Shown: positions 1 through 9,734 of the stretch, in pieces
Position numbering within the stretch: the first letter of the stretch is position 1
Layout: each line of letters starts with the position of its first letter
Source: Candidula unifasciata
Lineage: Eukaryota > Mollusca > Gastropoda > Stylommatophora > Geomitridae
NCBI GenBank assembly: GCA_905116865.2
Contig: CAJHNH020007002.1
Coordinates: 124,001 to 188,000, forward strand
DNA: 64,000 nt
Reading direction: 5' to 3'
The notes under the pieces: model-generated
What the model was told of the DNA's origin: nothing
Databases searched by the model: none
What the model saw: the letters and a program-made list of their open reading frames with translations, nothing else
Translations under genes and position numbers: made by a program

Positions 1-40
1 TTGCCTCAGAAGGGATTTGAACACAACTAATAAGCCAGCA

Positions 41-100
41 GTAGTTCAGTGGCCAGACCCTTTACTGAAGGTCTTGGATTCAAATCCACATAGCAGCAGA
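41..100 (+). repeat. tRNA-like SINE head (possible)
   Basis: A short stretch with an A-box-like start (GTAGTTCAGTGGCCAGACCC) and a B-box-like GGATTCAAATCC about 45 bases later looks like the tRNA-derived promoter of a SINE. The body downstream is not recognisable and no second copy with the same head was found here, so this could be a decayed SINE or chance. Confidence 0.35.
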
Positions 101-226
101 TTGTTGTGATTGATCTTGGCAAAGATTTTTTTTCTTACGGTACACAGTTCCGGCACCTATTTTTGGGGTATAATTTTTTCCCCATTGCTACTACTGTAAT
201 AGTCAGTTTGTACTGAGTACCAGATT

Positions 227-340
227 TACAATCAGACTGGTGCCATCAGCAAATGAACTTTTTGCTTGCTGCTTAAGATGGAGACGGAGCACTTATGCGA
301 ATGTTCCAAGTGCTGTGATGTCGATTCTTAATTCAAAATT
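227..340 (+). mobile_element. RH-LINE-1 3'-end fragment
   Basis: About 110 bases match the 3' end of the RNase H-bearing LINE seen at 49.6-50.3 kb (plus) and 53.1 kb (minus). The shared words are TTGCTTGCTGCT and AAGTGCTGTGATGTCGATTC. Only the terminal part is present, so it is a severely 5'-truncated non-LTR insertion. It lies in the STAT gene, upstream of the first exon visible here. Confidence 0.6.
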
Positions 341-624
341 CATACAGTTAACATAAAATATGTAATTCTAATTTGTTTCTTCTAAGTATGCTGCCTATGT
401 TTACCTGTCATTGTGACTTGGTTAATTATATCATTTCTTTGAAATGTTTAAGCGATTCTGACTTTGCTTTCTAAAATTAACTTGACAGCACATTATGTTT
501 GATTGCCAAGAAGGTCATTGTTGTTAAAACATCTACCTGACTATGTGGGATTTTATTCTTGTAAAGCTGACTTTTCAACTGCATTTTTTGTGTGTGTATT
601 TGTGACTTATTATAATTTATATGT

Positions 625-820
625 GAGGACTGGCTGGCCGAGCGGTTCCAACATCGGGTTCTAATGTGAAAGACCGAGATTCGACCCCCGGTAAAGTGAT
701 GGAGTTTTTCTGTTGGGGCAGAATGAAACATCCTAACCTGCATAGTCCATAGCGACAACACCAGCCATGCTTCCCTAAATCCTCACAACCTCCTGAGTAC
801 ACCACCCTAAAAAGTGGTAA
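625..820 (+). repeat. SINE-E copy, tRNA-derived
   Basis: The head reads as a tRNA: A box TGGCCGAGCGG at about 634 and B box GAGATTCGACCCC at about 680. The body continues with GTGATGGAGTTTT, CAGAATGAAACATCC and GCGACAACACCAGCCAT. A minus-strand copy lies at 20.70-20.89 kb with the same order of motifs. A Leu/Ser-like tRNA head is my reading. It sits in the intron just upstream of the first visible STAT exon. Confidence 0.65.
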
Positions 821-906
821 ATAAGATAGTAGTGACAGTATAAATATGTGTATATGTACATACAAACATACGTATATACTGTATGTTTTATATATTGATC
901 TCCTAG

Positions 907-1065
907 GAGAAAGAAAAGAAGTATGGAATTTGGCACCATTCACCGCTAAAGACTTTCACATTCGGGGACTTGCTGACCGAATTAAAGATTTGACCAGTCT
1001 GGTGACCTTGTACCCCAACAAACACAAGGACCAGGTGTTCTCCAAGTACTACACATCTGCTGCTG
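907..1065 (+). CDS. STAT: STAT5/6-like transcription factor, SH2-domain exon (partial gene)
   Basis: First of four exons visible from a STAT gene whose 5' part lies to the left of the window. STATs are latent cytoplasmic factors: JAK kinases phosphorylate one tyrosine, they dimerise through SH2 domains and enter the nucleus. This exon is preceded by CCTAG, followed by GTGAGT, and encodes about 52 residues of the C-terminal half of the SH2 domain. Landmarks are WNLAPFTAKDF, IRGLADRIKDL, LYPNKHKDQVFSKYY. The WNL-PFT--DF-IR-LADR and KDEVFSKYY pattern is that of STAT5; FTAKD and LYP-K-KD also recall STAT6, so a STAT5/6-type ancestor-like protein is the best reading. The reading phase fits the next exon exactly. 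The N-terminal, coiled-coil and DNA-binding domains are not in view. Confidence 0.93.
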
Positions 1066-1129
1066 GTGAGTCTGGGGCAGAGGTGGGCATGCTCTAGCTG
1101 ACTGACCACTTATAGTGTAACACTGAGGG

Positions 1130-1400
1130 TTTGTCATGTGTCACTGCCTGACTGTGATGATGTTACACTGGTGGTTTTGTAATATGACAATGATGATTTG
1201 TAATGTGACACTGACTATTTTTCATGTAGCACTGACCATTTGTAATGTGACACTGACCATTTGTAATGTGACACTGACCATTTGTAATGTGACACTGGCT
1301 GTTTGTAATGTGACAGTACCTGACTGTAATGTGGCACTGCAGCTGGTAATGTGACACTGGCTGCTTGTAAAGTGACACAAATAGTTTGTAAAGTGATGCT
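1130..1400 (+). repeat. 21-bp minisatellite in STAT intron
   Basis: Repeats of a unit close to CATTTGTAATGTGACACTGAC. The central copies (about 1220-1300) are nearly identical and the flanking ones diverged. Similar words (TGTAATGTGACTGTCAC) recur at 2900-2945. It is intronic, so the ORFs it opens on both strands are by-products. Confidence 0.85.
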
Positions 1401-1740
1401 GACTGACTGTCTTAAATATATTGTCATGTCACATGCTGTAATGTAGCATGCCATTTCTAGTAACCTTGTCTGTTTTTTCTTTCGTCACTATTTGCTTTGT
1501 GCCTCTAGGTGTCACAGTTCAACAGATGATAGGTAGCCGAGCTAGAGTGGTGCACTCAGTTGCTATGATATTGTAAAGTCATAAGCTGTCAGTAACTCCT
1601 TCAGTCCATATTCTTCTAGATCTCCCTCTGCAACGTAGTATTCTCTTGTATACTATCGCTGCTGACATGGTTGGATTCATTCTCATTAAGTGACTGAAAC
1701 ATTTGAGTCCTTATTTCTCAAATTGCAATTATTCTGTAAA

Positions 1741-1936
1741 CAGGACGACTAACTGGGGATTTTCCTTTGAAGTCAAAGTGTATCTGCCTGAGAGATAAAG
1801 GAACCACAGTCTGCATACAGATAAGCCAGATCTTGTAAACCGGATGCACATGCAAAACAAAGTTCTGAAACAAGACCAAAGTCCAGATGTGAATGAACAA
1901 CAGAAATTGCAGCTAGAGTTTACAGTTGGTGAACAT
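1741..1936 (+). mobile_element. SINE-A copy, 5'-truncated, intronic
   Basis: Matches the SINE-A consensus from the GACTAATTTGG region to the terminal GAGTTTACAGTTGGTGAAC. It meets a minus-strand SINE-A tail-to-tail across a short TTC-rich junction, so the intron RNA could fold into a long hairpin. Confidence 0.8.
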
Positions 1937-1949
1937 TTCTTCTTCTCCT

Positions 1950-2140
1950 TCTTCTTCTTGTTCACCGGCTGTGAATTCCGGCGGTAAGTCACGGTTGTTC
2001 GTCCAAAATAGACTTTTGGCTTTTACCTTGACCTGAGTTTTGCGTGTACATCCGTTTTACTGGCTTATTTGTTTGCAGTACTCGTTCCCCACCTCTCAGG
2101 CAGATGTACTCCGACTTCGGAGGAAGACGTCAAGCCTATT
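1950..2140 (-). mobile_element. SINE-A copy, inverted partner
   Basis: The reverse strand reads through the SINE-A body to GAATTCACAGCCGGTGAAC and an AAGAAGAAG tail. It lies tail-to-tail with the plus copy at 1741-1936, separated by about 20-30 bases of CTTCTTCTCC-type sequence. The 5' end fades near 2140. Confidence 0.8.
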
Positions 2141-2159
2141 TCTAGGTTGACTGTGGCCA

Positions 2160-3188
2160 TTGTTTTGTGTGGGTCGAGATGTTGCCTTATTTGTGTGGTG
2201 TCCTCTTTGACTTTTAACAAGTGTGGCCCCCGGCATGTCGTCCTTAAGGCAGCTTTATGTAGAGTTTTCAGCCATCAAGGGAAGGCAGGGGCAGATCATG
2301 GGCATTCCCCGCCATCCAAGGAGGCTTCCATAAATGCAAAGCCGACACATGATGCTCTGGTTCTGGGCTCACCCAAGGAATCGTCACGTCCTGCCCATGA
2401 CTGCTTAACCTCACAACCGTGTATTGAGCTTCCCGCGCTACAAGGCTGTGCTCTCCGGAGATCAGCGGGGAGCAGCCCGCAGGTCTAGGACGTTTGTGGC
2501 CACACAAATAGGTACATTCTTTTTCATCTTACGTTAGACACCTTTAACGTTGTTTCAGCTGTGCCCTTAGCACGACAGAATGGGGAAGCAAAATGCGTCA
2601 GGCGTGGCTTCACCTGTTTGGTCCCAACACTCGGGCGAGTTGGACCAGTGGATACGGACATTCAGACTTTTCCTAATCGGTACGAGTTATGATCGTCGGA
2701 CTTTGAGCTTGCATGTGTGCCGTGGGGTGTAACTTTGTCGGACATTGTTTTCAAGCCAGCATATGAATAGTTGCTGCCATGGTATACCTCAGCGCGGTGA
2801 CGACGACACTGAGGATTGACAGAGGATGTACGTAGGTGGGATCTTGCTGCATAACATGGATAGGTTTTTGTGTAAATAGGCAGGCTGTAGTGAGGTATAG
2901 ACCAATTGCAATGTGATAGAAATGTTGTAATGTGACTGTCACATATTTCATAATGAAGATATGTCAATTTGTGACAGTGGTACTAGATTGTTATAGCATT
3001 TTATTGTCTGATACAAGCAGATTTTAAAAAAAAATAAGATTGGCTTTGTTAAAATGTCATGTCCCTGTGGTGCTGTGTGACTGAATTTGTGTATAGTGTG
3101 TCACTCGCAAATATTAAGCGGAAATAATTTGTAGTACTTTTCAGGTACTTAATCTCAATGACAACCTGTGTTTGATTTTTATTTACAG
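2160..3188. other. Rest of STAT intron, no clear feature
   Basis: The open frame at 2069-2488 runs through SINE-A and unrecognised intron sequence and has no family resemblance. I see no further exon before the acceptor ATTTACAG that ends at 3188. Confidence 0.5.
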
Positions 3189-3243
3189 AAAATGTCAGTA
3201 ATGATGGCTACATTCGACCTCAGTTGCGAACAACCATTCCAGA
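3189..3243 (+). CDS. STAT: STAT exon with the phosphotyrosine motif
   Basis: A 55-base exon between ATTTACAG and GTATGT. Joined to the previous exon it reads ENVSNDGYIRPQLRTTIPE. DGY-(I/V)-(R/K)-PQ is the conserved activation-tyrosine site of STAT5, the residue JAKs phosphorylate and which then docks into the partner's SH2 domain. A tiny exon dedicated to this site is easy to miss by automated prediction. The phase (two bases completing a codon, two left over) matches both neighbours. Confidence 0.92.
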
Positions 3244-3310
3244 GTATGTGTGCTTGATTTTATTTTTCAGTTTAATATTTCTCTGACCTTGTCAGTGATT
3301 ATCCACTGAA

Positions 3311-3480
3311 GTCAGAGTACATCTTCCCGAAAGGCAGTAAAGAATCTCTGCACACAAATAAGCCAGTTCATTGGATGTACACGCAAATCTCAGGTCCTGG
3401 TACAAAGACAAGGTCCAAAAGGACGAACAACCAGGACTTTCTGCTGGAATTCACAGCTGGTGAACAAAGAAGAAGAGGAG
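3311..3480 (+). mobile_element. SINE-A copy, 5'-truncated
   Basis: Starts at GAAGTCAGAGTACATCT and runs to GAATTCACAGCTGGTGAAC followed by AAAGAAGAAGAGGAG. The order and tail are those of SINE-A. It lies in the STAT intron just after the phosphotyrosine exon. Confidence 0.8.
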
Positions 3481-3654
3481 AAGTCAGTGATTCCAGACAG
3501 ATTTCATTTATACTTAACCTATCCTCAGTCATTTGGTTGGTTACTGGCTGTAACTACTGGCTTTCTATTACTGGCTCCACATTCTGACCTTTTACAGAAA
3601 TCAGATGCAGTCTTCACATTGAAGTAAAGCAAAGGACCCTTTTCCATTTTTGCA

Positions 3655-3885
3655 GACATGTTGGGCGTTTAGAACTAGTTGGTGCTCGATGGGGATGTGG
3701 TCAACATCACACCGGCTGCCTTTACTTCCTAGGACTTTACCTGGTACCTGTTTGAGACCGATTTGACCTGGGAGCCAAAGTCATTTTTGAAAGTCAGGCT
3801 CTGGTTGGATTTGAATCCATGACCTTTGAATCCGCAGGCGAGCACCTAGCTGCTACACCACATCAGCTCCCATTCAGTGAAGGTT
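3655..3885 (-). mobile_element. SINE-F copy, tRNA-derived
   Basis: On the reverse strand the head is GATGTGGTGTAGCAGCTAGG, then B-box-like GGATTCAAATCC, then the family's core (AGGTACCAGGTAAAGTCC, GGAAGTAAAGGCAGCC, GACCACATCCCCATCGAG). A second, nearly adjacent partial copy follows at 3890-4045 in the same orientation. Confidence 0.7.
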
Positions 3886-3889
3886 AACT

Positions 3890-4045
3890 GCTCTTTAAGA
3901 CTGGTTCGACATGGGAGCCAATGTCATCTTTGAAAAAAATTAAAAACAATCAGGCTCCGGTTGGATTTAAATCCACAACCTTCGAATCTGCAGGCAAGCA
4001 ACTAGCTGCTACACCACATCAGCTCCATTCAGTGAAGGTTAACTA
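3890..4045 (-). mobile_element. SINE-F copy, 3'-shortened, tandem to the previous one
   Basis: Carries the same tRNA-like head (reverse strand GATGTGGTGTAGCAGCTAG) and the word GGCTCCCATGTCGAACCAG, but the downstream core is missing. The two heads are about 180 bases apart, which suggests a partial tandem duplication as readily as two insertions. Confidence 0.6.
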
Positions 4046-4224
4046 AAAAGGGCCTCCTATGTGCTTTATCTGTTGACCTGGTTATACACTCAGACTTTTC
4101 TTGATGTTTTCTTTCTACATGCTTGTTGTTTATCTCCTCCTCTTCTTTTTTACTTCAGTATGATTTTTATAAAAGTTTGCTGCTTTTAACATGCCAGAAT
4201 ATTTCACTTCTCTGTTTTTGTTTT

Positions 4225-4475
4225 TGTCATTTTACTTTTCATAACTACCTTTTCTATTTTATTGTTTTTGTGTTCATCATTTTACTTCTCATAACTACCT
4301 TTTCTATTTTATTGTTTTTGTTTTCATCATTTTACTTCTCATAACTACCTTTTCTTTTTGATTGTTTTTGTTTTCATTATTTTTTACTTCTCATAACTAC
4401 CTTTTCTTTTTGATTGTTTTTGTTTTCATCATTTTACTTTTCATATCTACCTTTTCTTTTTGATTGTTTTTGTTT
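4225..4475 (+). repeat. 50-bp T-rich tandem repeat in STAT intron
   Basis: About five copies of a 50-base unit containing ATAACTACCTTTTCT and TTGTTTTTGTTTTCATC (ATAACTACCT recurs at 4241, 4291 and 4341). It is pyrimidine-rich and lies some 400 bases before the next exon. Confidence 0.85.
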
Positions 4476-4881
4476 CCATGAAATATGGCATTCCTCTGGA
4501 TGTCCACGTCTCCAAAACATGAATTTCATTTTCTGATTGCTTGTAAATTTGGCCTTGAACGACTTGCAGCTCCAGAGAACATAAAGGGAGAAGTTTTAGT
4601 ATTTTGGCCGATGAAGTAATGTGTGTTCGGATTAAGAGGAAGGAAGACTACCACATCATGAGATAGGGACGAGATGTTTCCTGATTTAATGAGAGTAGCA
4701 GGAGATTACGAGTAAGAGCAAGACAAAGTAGAAAGGTAGTCGAAGAGGTTGAGAAAAGAAGTGAAACAGAATAGTGAGACAGTGGAGTAGAGGAAATGGA
4801 AGATGAGGGAAGCAAAAGCAACAACAACAACAAATATTTCATGTCTGTTAACTAATTTTGTGTTTGCTTTAACTGTTTCAG

Positions 4882-4977
4882 ACAGTTTAAATGTCAAACA
4901 GAAATGGATTTGAAACAGCCATTTTCCCCTGAGTCTGTATATGACGCTAACCCAAACTCTGTGAGGACTGTGGACGA
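4882..4977 (+). CDS. STAT: STAT linker/transactivation exon
   Basis: A 96-base exon between TGTTTCAG and GTATGT, in frame with both neighbours. It begins QFKCQTEMDLKQPFSPES and ends VYDANPNSVRTVDE. The segment sits where STAT5 has its variable linker, and YDANPNSV is reminiscent of the YNMYPQNPDSV part of vertebrate STAT5. Low conservation makes this exon identifiable mainly by phase and position. Confidence 0.85.
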
Positions 4978-5204
4978 GTATGTTTTTTTTTAAATATATA
5001 TAATGCTCCTTGTGTCTTTTATTCTTGATATTGTAGATAGCCTCATTCATAAGCAACCTTTTGAATTTCATACATTTAATTGGTGATGATTTATGCCCGT
5101 GTGGTTTCTAGGGAATCATTTATAAAATACCCCCCCCCCCTTTGCCCCCAATCCACTCAACAAGCATGTTGTCAAGGGCAACTAAATAGTGGTGTTTTAT
5201 TTAA

Positions 5205-5370
5205 AGTTAGAGTGGTCTGCTTGAAAAGCTAGAAACCAACAGTCTGCATAAAAATAAACCAGGTGTGCTAAACTCAAATTCTGTAACAAGATCAAAGTCC
5301 AGAAGTGGGCATGCAACAAGAACTTCTCACCAGAGCTTACAGCCTGTGAACGCTAAGGAGGAGGAGAGGA
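5205..5370 (+). mobile_element. SINE-A copy, diverged
   Basis: Reads AACCAACAGTCTGCATA, AAGTCCAGAAGTGG and GCTTACAGCCTGTGAACGC in SINE-A order, with a GGAGGAGGAG tail that looks like a mutated GAAGAAG tail. Intronic. Confidence 0.75.
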
Positions 5371-5584
5371 GATAATAATTCCATTGTTTCTCTATAATCT
5401 GTTTAACACTGTCTACTTTTTCTACAATTTGTTTTCACACTGTATCTAAGACATTTATAACCTGTTTATGCCACACAAGTTACTTTTTGTATGACTGTCT
5501 CACAGAATCTAAAAATTTTCTACAGTATCTGTCTAAAGACATTTCTGCTTTTTAGGAGCAGTGTGTCTCAGGGAGAGGGGGGGG

Positions 5585-5945
5585 GGAGAGTGGTCTCAAG
5601 GCATGGCGTCCACCTCGAGTGCTGGAGGTCCTGGGTTCAGGCTGGTATTATTTCAGGTGGACTTCTAGTAATTTCCGCTGGTCTCTGGGCAGTAAGATTG
5701 AACACCTCTGTAAATTGTTGCGCTCGTAAAAAAAATTCCTTGGCAGTTGGAAATCGAAAAGAGTAGTCTAACGATGCTGTGCGGGCAAAATTTAGAGTTA
5801 AAAATCTACCCAAAGAATTTTCAGGATCCTCCCCGATGCTACGGAGTTCCTGCACAGGGCTGAGATTCTTAGGACTCAGGCTTGAGTTAGAAGTAGAACG
5901 GAGCACTTATGAGTTACTATCCTTGTTCCATGATGTTATCCAGTG
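5585..5945 (+). mobile_element. SINE-B copy, tRNA-derived
   Basis: The head GTGGTCTCAAGGCATGGCG is followed by B-box-like GGTCCTGGGTTCAGGC, then GTGGACTTCTAGTAATTTCC, GGCAGTTGGAAATCGAAAAG and CAGGATCCTCCCCGATGCTA. The same order is present at 60.85-61.24 kb (plus), and a head-proximal piece at 56.80-56.96 kb (minus). The family is about 360 bases long. This copy ends less than 80 bases before the final STAT exon. Confidence 0.8.
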
Positions 5946-6015
5946 TATAAACCAAACCAGGAACTGTGTTACACAAAACCTGATGATTTCATTTTCTCTG
6001 TTGCTCATCTCACAG

Positions 6016-6163
6016 CCTAGCATATACACCTCTGACTGAGATGCCTGATGGGATCGCAGACATGGACATCACCCAGCTGACAGATTACATGCCCGAGGAC
6101 ATTGACGAAATGAATGACATCAACATTGAGCAGCTCCTTGCTCAGCATCAGTTTTCTATGTGA
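6016..6163 (+). CDS. STAT: STAT terminal coding exon, acidic transactivation domain
   Basis: Begins after CATCTCACAG and ends in TGA at 6161-6163. It encodes about 48 residues, among them LAYTPLTEMPDGIADMDI and a strongly acidic C-terminal stretch ending EQLLAQHQFSM. The acidic, hydrophobic-spaced composition (ITQLTDYMPEDIDEMNDI) fits a STAT transactivation domain that recruits coactivators. The four exons together give about 152 residues, close to the distance from mid-SH2 to the C-terminus in vertebrate STAT5. No frameshift or premature stop is seen, so the gene looks intact here. Confidence 0.92.
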
Positions 6164-6221
6164 GAATATTGTGATGACAGAATGATTTCTAGAGTCTCTA
6201 TGAGTGATTGTTTGTTTGCAG

Positions 6222-6490
6222 AAAGTCCTGGTTGTTGGTCCATTTTTAGACTTTGGCTGTGTTCAAGAACCTGAGTTTTGCGCGTGCACCTTTTTTTTTT
6301 TTTTTTTTTTAAACAGATCTGACCTAATTGTTAACAGACAGTTGGTTCCTTGCCTTTCCGGCAGATGCATTCCGATTTCGAAGAAGACTCCCAATTAGTC
6401 GACTCTTACGACATGCTTGTTTGGAAAGCACTGTGTCTATTCTTGTTTTCACTTCACCACAATGGGACCCCTGAAGCCATACAGGAATGA
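6222..6490 (-). mobile_element. SINE-A copy in the STAT 3' UTR
   Basis: The reverse strand reads from the 5' region (GGGTCCCATTGTGG-like) through GTCGACTAATTGGGAG and GGCAAGGAACCAACTG to GGACCAACAACCAGGACTTTC. A run of about 20 Ts interrupts it at 6291-6310. It is antisense to the intronic plus copies, so a long-form mRNA could pair with its own intron or with other SINE-A RNA. Confidence 0.8.
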
Positions 6491-7487
6491 TGCGTGAATG
6501 ATGTCACCATAATGTGACATCTCAGATTTTTTCATATTTGTGGCAAAGAATTTGCTGCTGATGAAATAAAAGAAATTGGCAATGCAGGAACAGGGAGCAG
6601 TTGTCTGTGTTAGTTATTTACAATATCCTGTATATTTGTGTATTCATATTTGGCTTAACTATTGCTTCTAGAAGGCTAAAGCTAGTCGCTTCCCGTGAAT
6701 GTGGATATATCACCATTTCTGCAGTGACCTGCTCTTGAAAAGCACAGTTAAATGCCATTTGTTGTGTGTGTTTAGGGGGCCTCGGATGTAAATATATTAA
6801 TTAACTAAATATAGCATTTGGGGGAGGGGGGAGGGGGGCTTTCATTGTAAACCCAATAGCTTCGACAGGTCAACTAAAAATATTTCCGAAAGCCTTGAGA
6901 GAGAGGTCACAACATGAGTCACCCAATACTCATTGTTTTAGGCCCTGTTTCACTTTGTTCTTGTTTATTGATTACTCTGTTAATATATTATTACATATTT
7001 CAAAACAAAAATGGATTCTTTTAAGGATATTTTCAGGAAATTCCCACTGGTCAATGCATGCCCCCCCCCCCTTTTTTTTCCCCCCTGTTTACAGCATTAA
7101 TACGTCAAAAGGGTTAATTTTCAGCACATTCCATGCCAAGTAATTTGCAGAACATTTATTGGTTACTCCATAGATTACATTCATGCGTGAGAATCTTTGA
7201 TCAAGTTTGGGTAAATAATGTTATGACTGTTTTTGTGTGATATGTGGTATAGAATAGTTTAAAAAGATTAGAATGATGAATAGTGGCTGCCTAAGCAGAT
7301 AAGAATACTGGGCTCTCGTTAAAGTTAATTGTTGTTGTTGATGGTTAAAATACAGTACAGCCCAAAATCCTCAGGCTGAAACAGCTTCCCTTTTTTCCTG
7401 CCTCCGCCTACATTACTAAAGTGTTAAATACGGCAGCAGTAATGGCATTTGTGTGTGCAGAATGATGACTGATTTAGTTGATTCAGT

Positions 7488-7900
7488 TAAACATGGAGTA
7501 ACTCGTCACATAGGATGATTTGTGGTATAGAATAGATTGAGAAAACATCGCTGTAGCCATTCATGGTAGTAACTCGTCACATAGGGTGATTTGTGGTATA
7601 GAATAGATTGAGAAAACATTGCTGTAGCCATTCACGGTAGTAACTCGTCACATAGGGTGATATGTGGCATAGAATAGATTGAAAAAACATTGTTGTAGTC
7701 ATTCATGGAGTAATTCTTCACATAGGGTGATATGTGGTGAAGAGTGGGTTGAGAAAACATTGCTGTAGCCATTCATGGAGTAACTCGTCACATAGGGTGA
7801 TATGTGGTATAGAGTGGGTTGAGAAAACATTGCTGTAGCCATTCATGGAGTAACTCGTCACATAGGGTGATATGTGGTATAGAGTGGGTTGAGAAGACAG
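7488..7900 (+). repeat. 70-71-bp tandem array in the STAT 3' UTR
   Basis: Six copies of a unit containing AGTAACTCGTCACATAGG, TGTGGTATAGAATAG and GAAAACATTGCTGTAGCC. The ACTCGTCA word recurs at 7501, 7572, 7643, 7713, 7783 and 7853. Decayed relatives (TGATTTGTGGTTTTGAGTAC and similar) continue to about 8420, so the array was once longer. Confidence 0.9.
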
Positions 7901-7964
7901 AGAGTGCTTCTGTCATACAGAGAATAAATAATGATTTGTTTTAATTTGCGGTATAGAACGGCCA

Positions 7965-8075
7965 GCGTAATGGTGACCACATTACCCACCAAGTGCCGAT
8001 TGGTCTGTAAAAATATGGGTGGTCTTCCCATATGCCCGATGCGCCTGAAGGCGTGAAAAGGGATCTTTACTTTAT
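7965..8075 (+). mobile_element. SINE-F core fragment
   Basis: Contains GACCACATTACCCACC, AAGTGCCGATTGGTCTG and a 3' end near TGAAAAGGGATC. It matches the core and 3' part of SINE-F copies at 60.1 kb and 9.74 kb, and has no tRNA head. It splits the decaying 70-bp array, so it inserted after the array formed. Confidence 0.65.
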
Positions 8076-8568
8076 AGAATGGTTTAGAAAACTGAGACTG
8101 GTTTGATATTATAGGGATCAACTTTGGTGACTTGTGGTTTTGAGTACATAATGAAGACTAAGTGTTGAGTCACACAGAGAATAACTTATCAACATATAGG
8201 TGATTTGTGGTTTTAAGTACATTATGAAGACCAATCGTTGAGTCACACAGGAACTAACTGATCAATGTATGGCGACTTATGGTATATAATGGGTTGAGAA
8301 AACAGAGTTCTTTGAAATTCATGGAATAATTGATCAATCAGTGTTTGATAATTTGTAATTTTGAATAGTTTAAAAAGAGACTTTACGTTTTCAAATAACC
8401 AGGCAGTGACTAGCAGAGCATTTTTCTTTTCAGCTTGTCTGTACAAAGGCATGGCTTACCTTTTAGTTGTATAATATTTTAGTGTTATTCTTAATGTTGA
8501 AATTGCTGAAAACTGAACCATTGTTGTACACAACACCATGTGATAGATAGATTGTGTATTTTTTACCT

Positions 8569-8574
8569 AATAAA
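8569..8574 (+). promoter_or_regulatory. STAT: Polyadenylation signal AATAAA
   Basis: AATAAA occurs in CCTAATAAAAGATAAATG and is followed within 30 bases by GT-rich ATGTTGTATAGATGG. It is the most convincing end of the STAT transcript in the window. Confidence 0.6.
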
Positions 8575-8797
8575 AGATAAATGTACACATGTTGTATAGA
8601 TGGTTGCCAGTTGTAAACATACACATATTGTACACAAACTTGCTAAGATGCTCAAGTACTTTTATAATTTTGTAACTTCACAGCTTTGTTCTTTTAACTC
8701 TTTTATTCTCAAGGAATTTATAATGTGTAATTTTTCTCAGTTGAATACTAGCTATCTTATAATGCATTTTCTTATTTTTGGAGTTTAATCTGTAAAT

Positions 8798-8960
8798 ATT
8801 AGAGGGGACGGCCACGGAAAACATGGATCGACAACATTAAAGACACACTACGCCTTCACGGCATGACAATAGCCAGTGGCAGCCAACGTGCACTGGATCG
8901 CAAATTATCCCTCCCCACGACGCTTAACGGCAGAAGTGGTTTATGATGATGATGATGAAT
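8798..8960 (+). mobile_element. LINE C-terminus with ATG-repeat tail (non-RNase H type)
   Basis: The plus strand encodes RGRPRKTWIDNIK followed by HGMTIASGSQRALDRKLSL and then TTAACGGCAGAAGTGG and (ATG)4. RGRPRKTW-DNI is the usual C-terminal signature of RTE/CR1-like LINE proteins. A second copy at 13.35 kb is split by a MITE. Confidence 0.75.
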
Positions 8961-9490
8961 CTGTAAATATTGAAGAAATCTGGCTTCTGTAGTGGCAACT
9001 TTCATTGATCGTGTATGTATCTTGTTTTAACAAGTCAAGCACTAATCCCCCCCCCCCTTTCCCAGTATTTATTATCTATCTACACTAACATCTGCGAAGT
9101 ATTTTGGGACTGTGAGTTAAGACAAATGTTAAAATGTTTTATCTCTTAAACTTTTAGGACCAGAAGGATTTAAAAAGTAATGAAAAATATTGGTTATTAA
9201 AAGGCCTCTTTTCACATGTTTCGCCTTTGTGGTGAGAATATGCCACTTTTTCCTAGGAAAAATAATTGGTAGGTCTTATATTATTTGGTTGCACCTGTGT
9301 CCCCTGGCCATGAAAGGGTTAATAAAGAGAAAACATGTTAAATAGCTTTTTTTATCATTCAGATCTTGTTTATGTTTGTGAGTTTAAGGCTCAGGCTGTT
9401 TTGGGTACTATTTTTTTAAGCACTGGTCATGTTGATAATATTAGAATATGATTTCTGTGGAAAATTCTAAAAAATCCAGTGAATGGCTAT
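8961..9490. other. Intergenic, no feature seen
   Basis: AT-rich sequence with a C9 run near 9049 and no coding, RNA or repeat signal that I can name. Confidence 0.4.
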
Positions 9491-9494
9491 AAAA

Positions 9495-9625
9495 CTTCTT
9501 CTTTGCCTTTGCATTCAAGGGCTGTGAATGTCGGTAAAAACTCCTGGTTGTTCATCCACTTCTTGACTTGGTCTTATTCCTGGACTTGAGTTTTGTGTGC
9601 AGATGCACTCTAACTTTGAAGATAT
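9495..9625 (-). mobile_element. SINE-A 3' fragment
   Basis: The reverse strand gives GGATGAACAACCAGGAG, the degraded terminus and an AAGAAGAAG tail (CTTCTTCTTT on plus). Only the 3' half remains. Confidence 0.6.
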
Positions 9626-9734
9626 TCTGAGGATACTATTATCCATATTACTACATGAGGTCTTTTCATAAAAACATTAGATTACTCACATAATAAAAAA
9701 CTCTTTTAAATCAACAATAGGTATCAGGAAGCTT

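Larger units (their letters stand above)
6164..8590 (+). other. STAT: STAT 3' untranslated region (extent inferred)
   Basis: AT-rich sequence follows the stop codon with no further exon signal. A possible early polyadenylation signal AATAAA lies at 6565 and a stronger one at 8569, so both short and long 3' UTRs are possible. The long form would contain a minus-strand SINE-A, a 70-bp tandem array and a SINE-F fragment. A further AATAAA at 9321 cannot be excluded. Confidence 0.55.

Noticed and set aside
634..700. Functional tRNA gene
   Set aside because: Boxes are tRNA-like but pairing looks poor, and the SINE-E body follows as in the second copy, so a SINE head is the better reading.
7488..8420. 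CRISPR-like array
   Set aside because: The whole 70-bp unit is repeated without unique spacers, in a eukaryotic 3' UTR.
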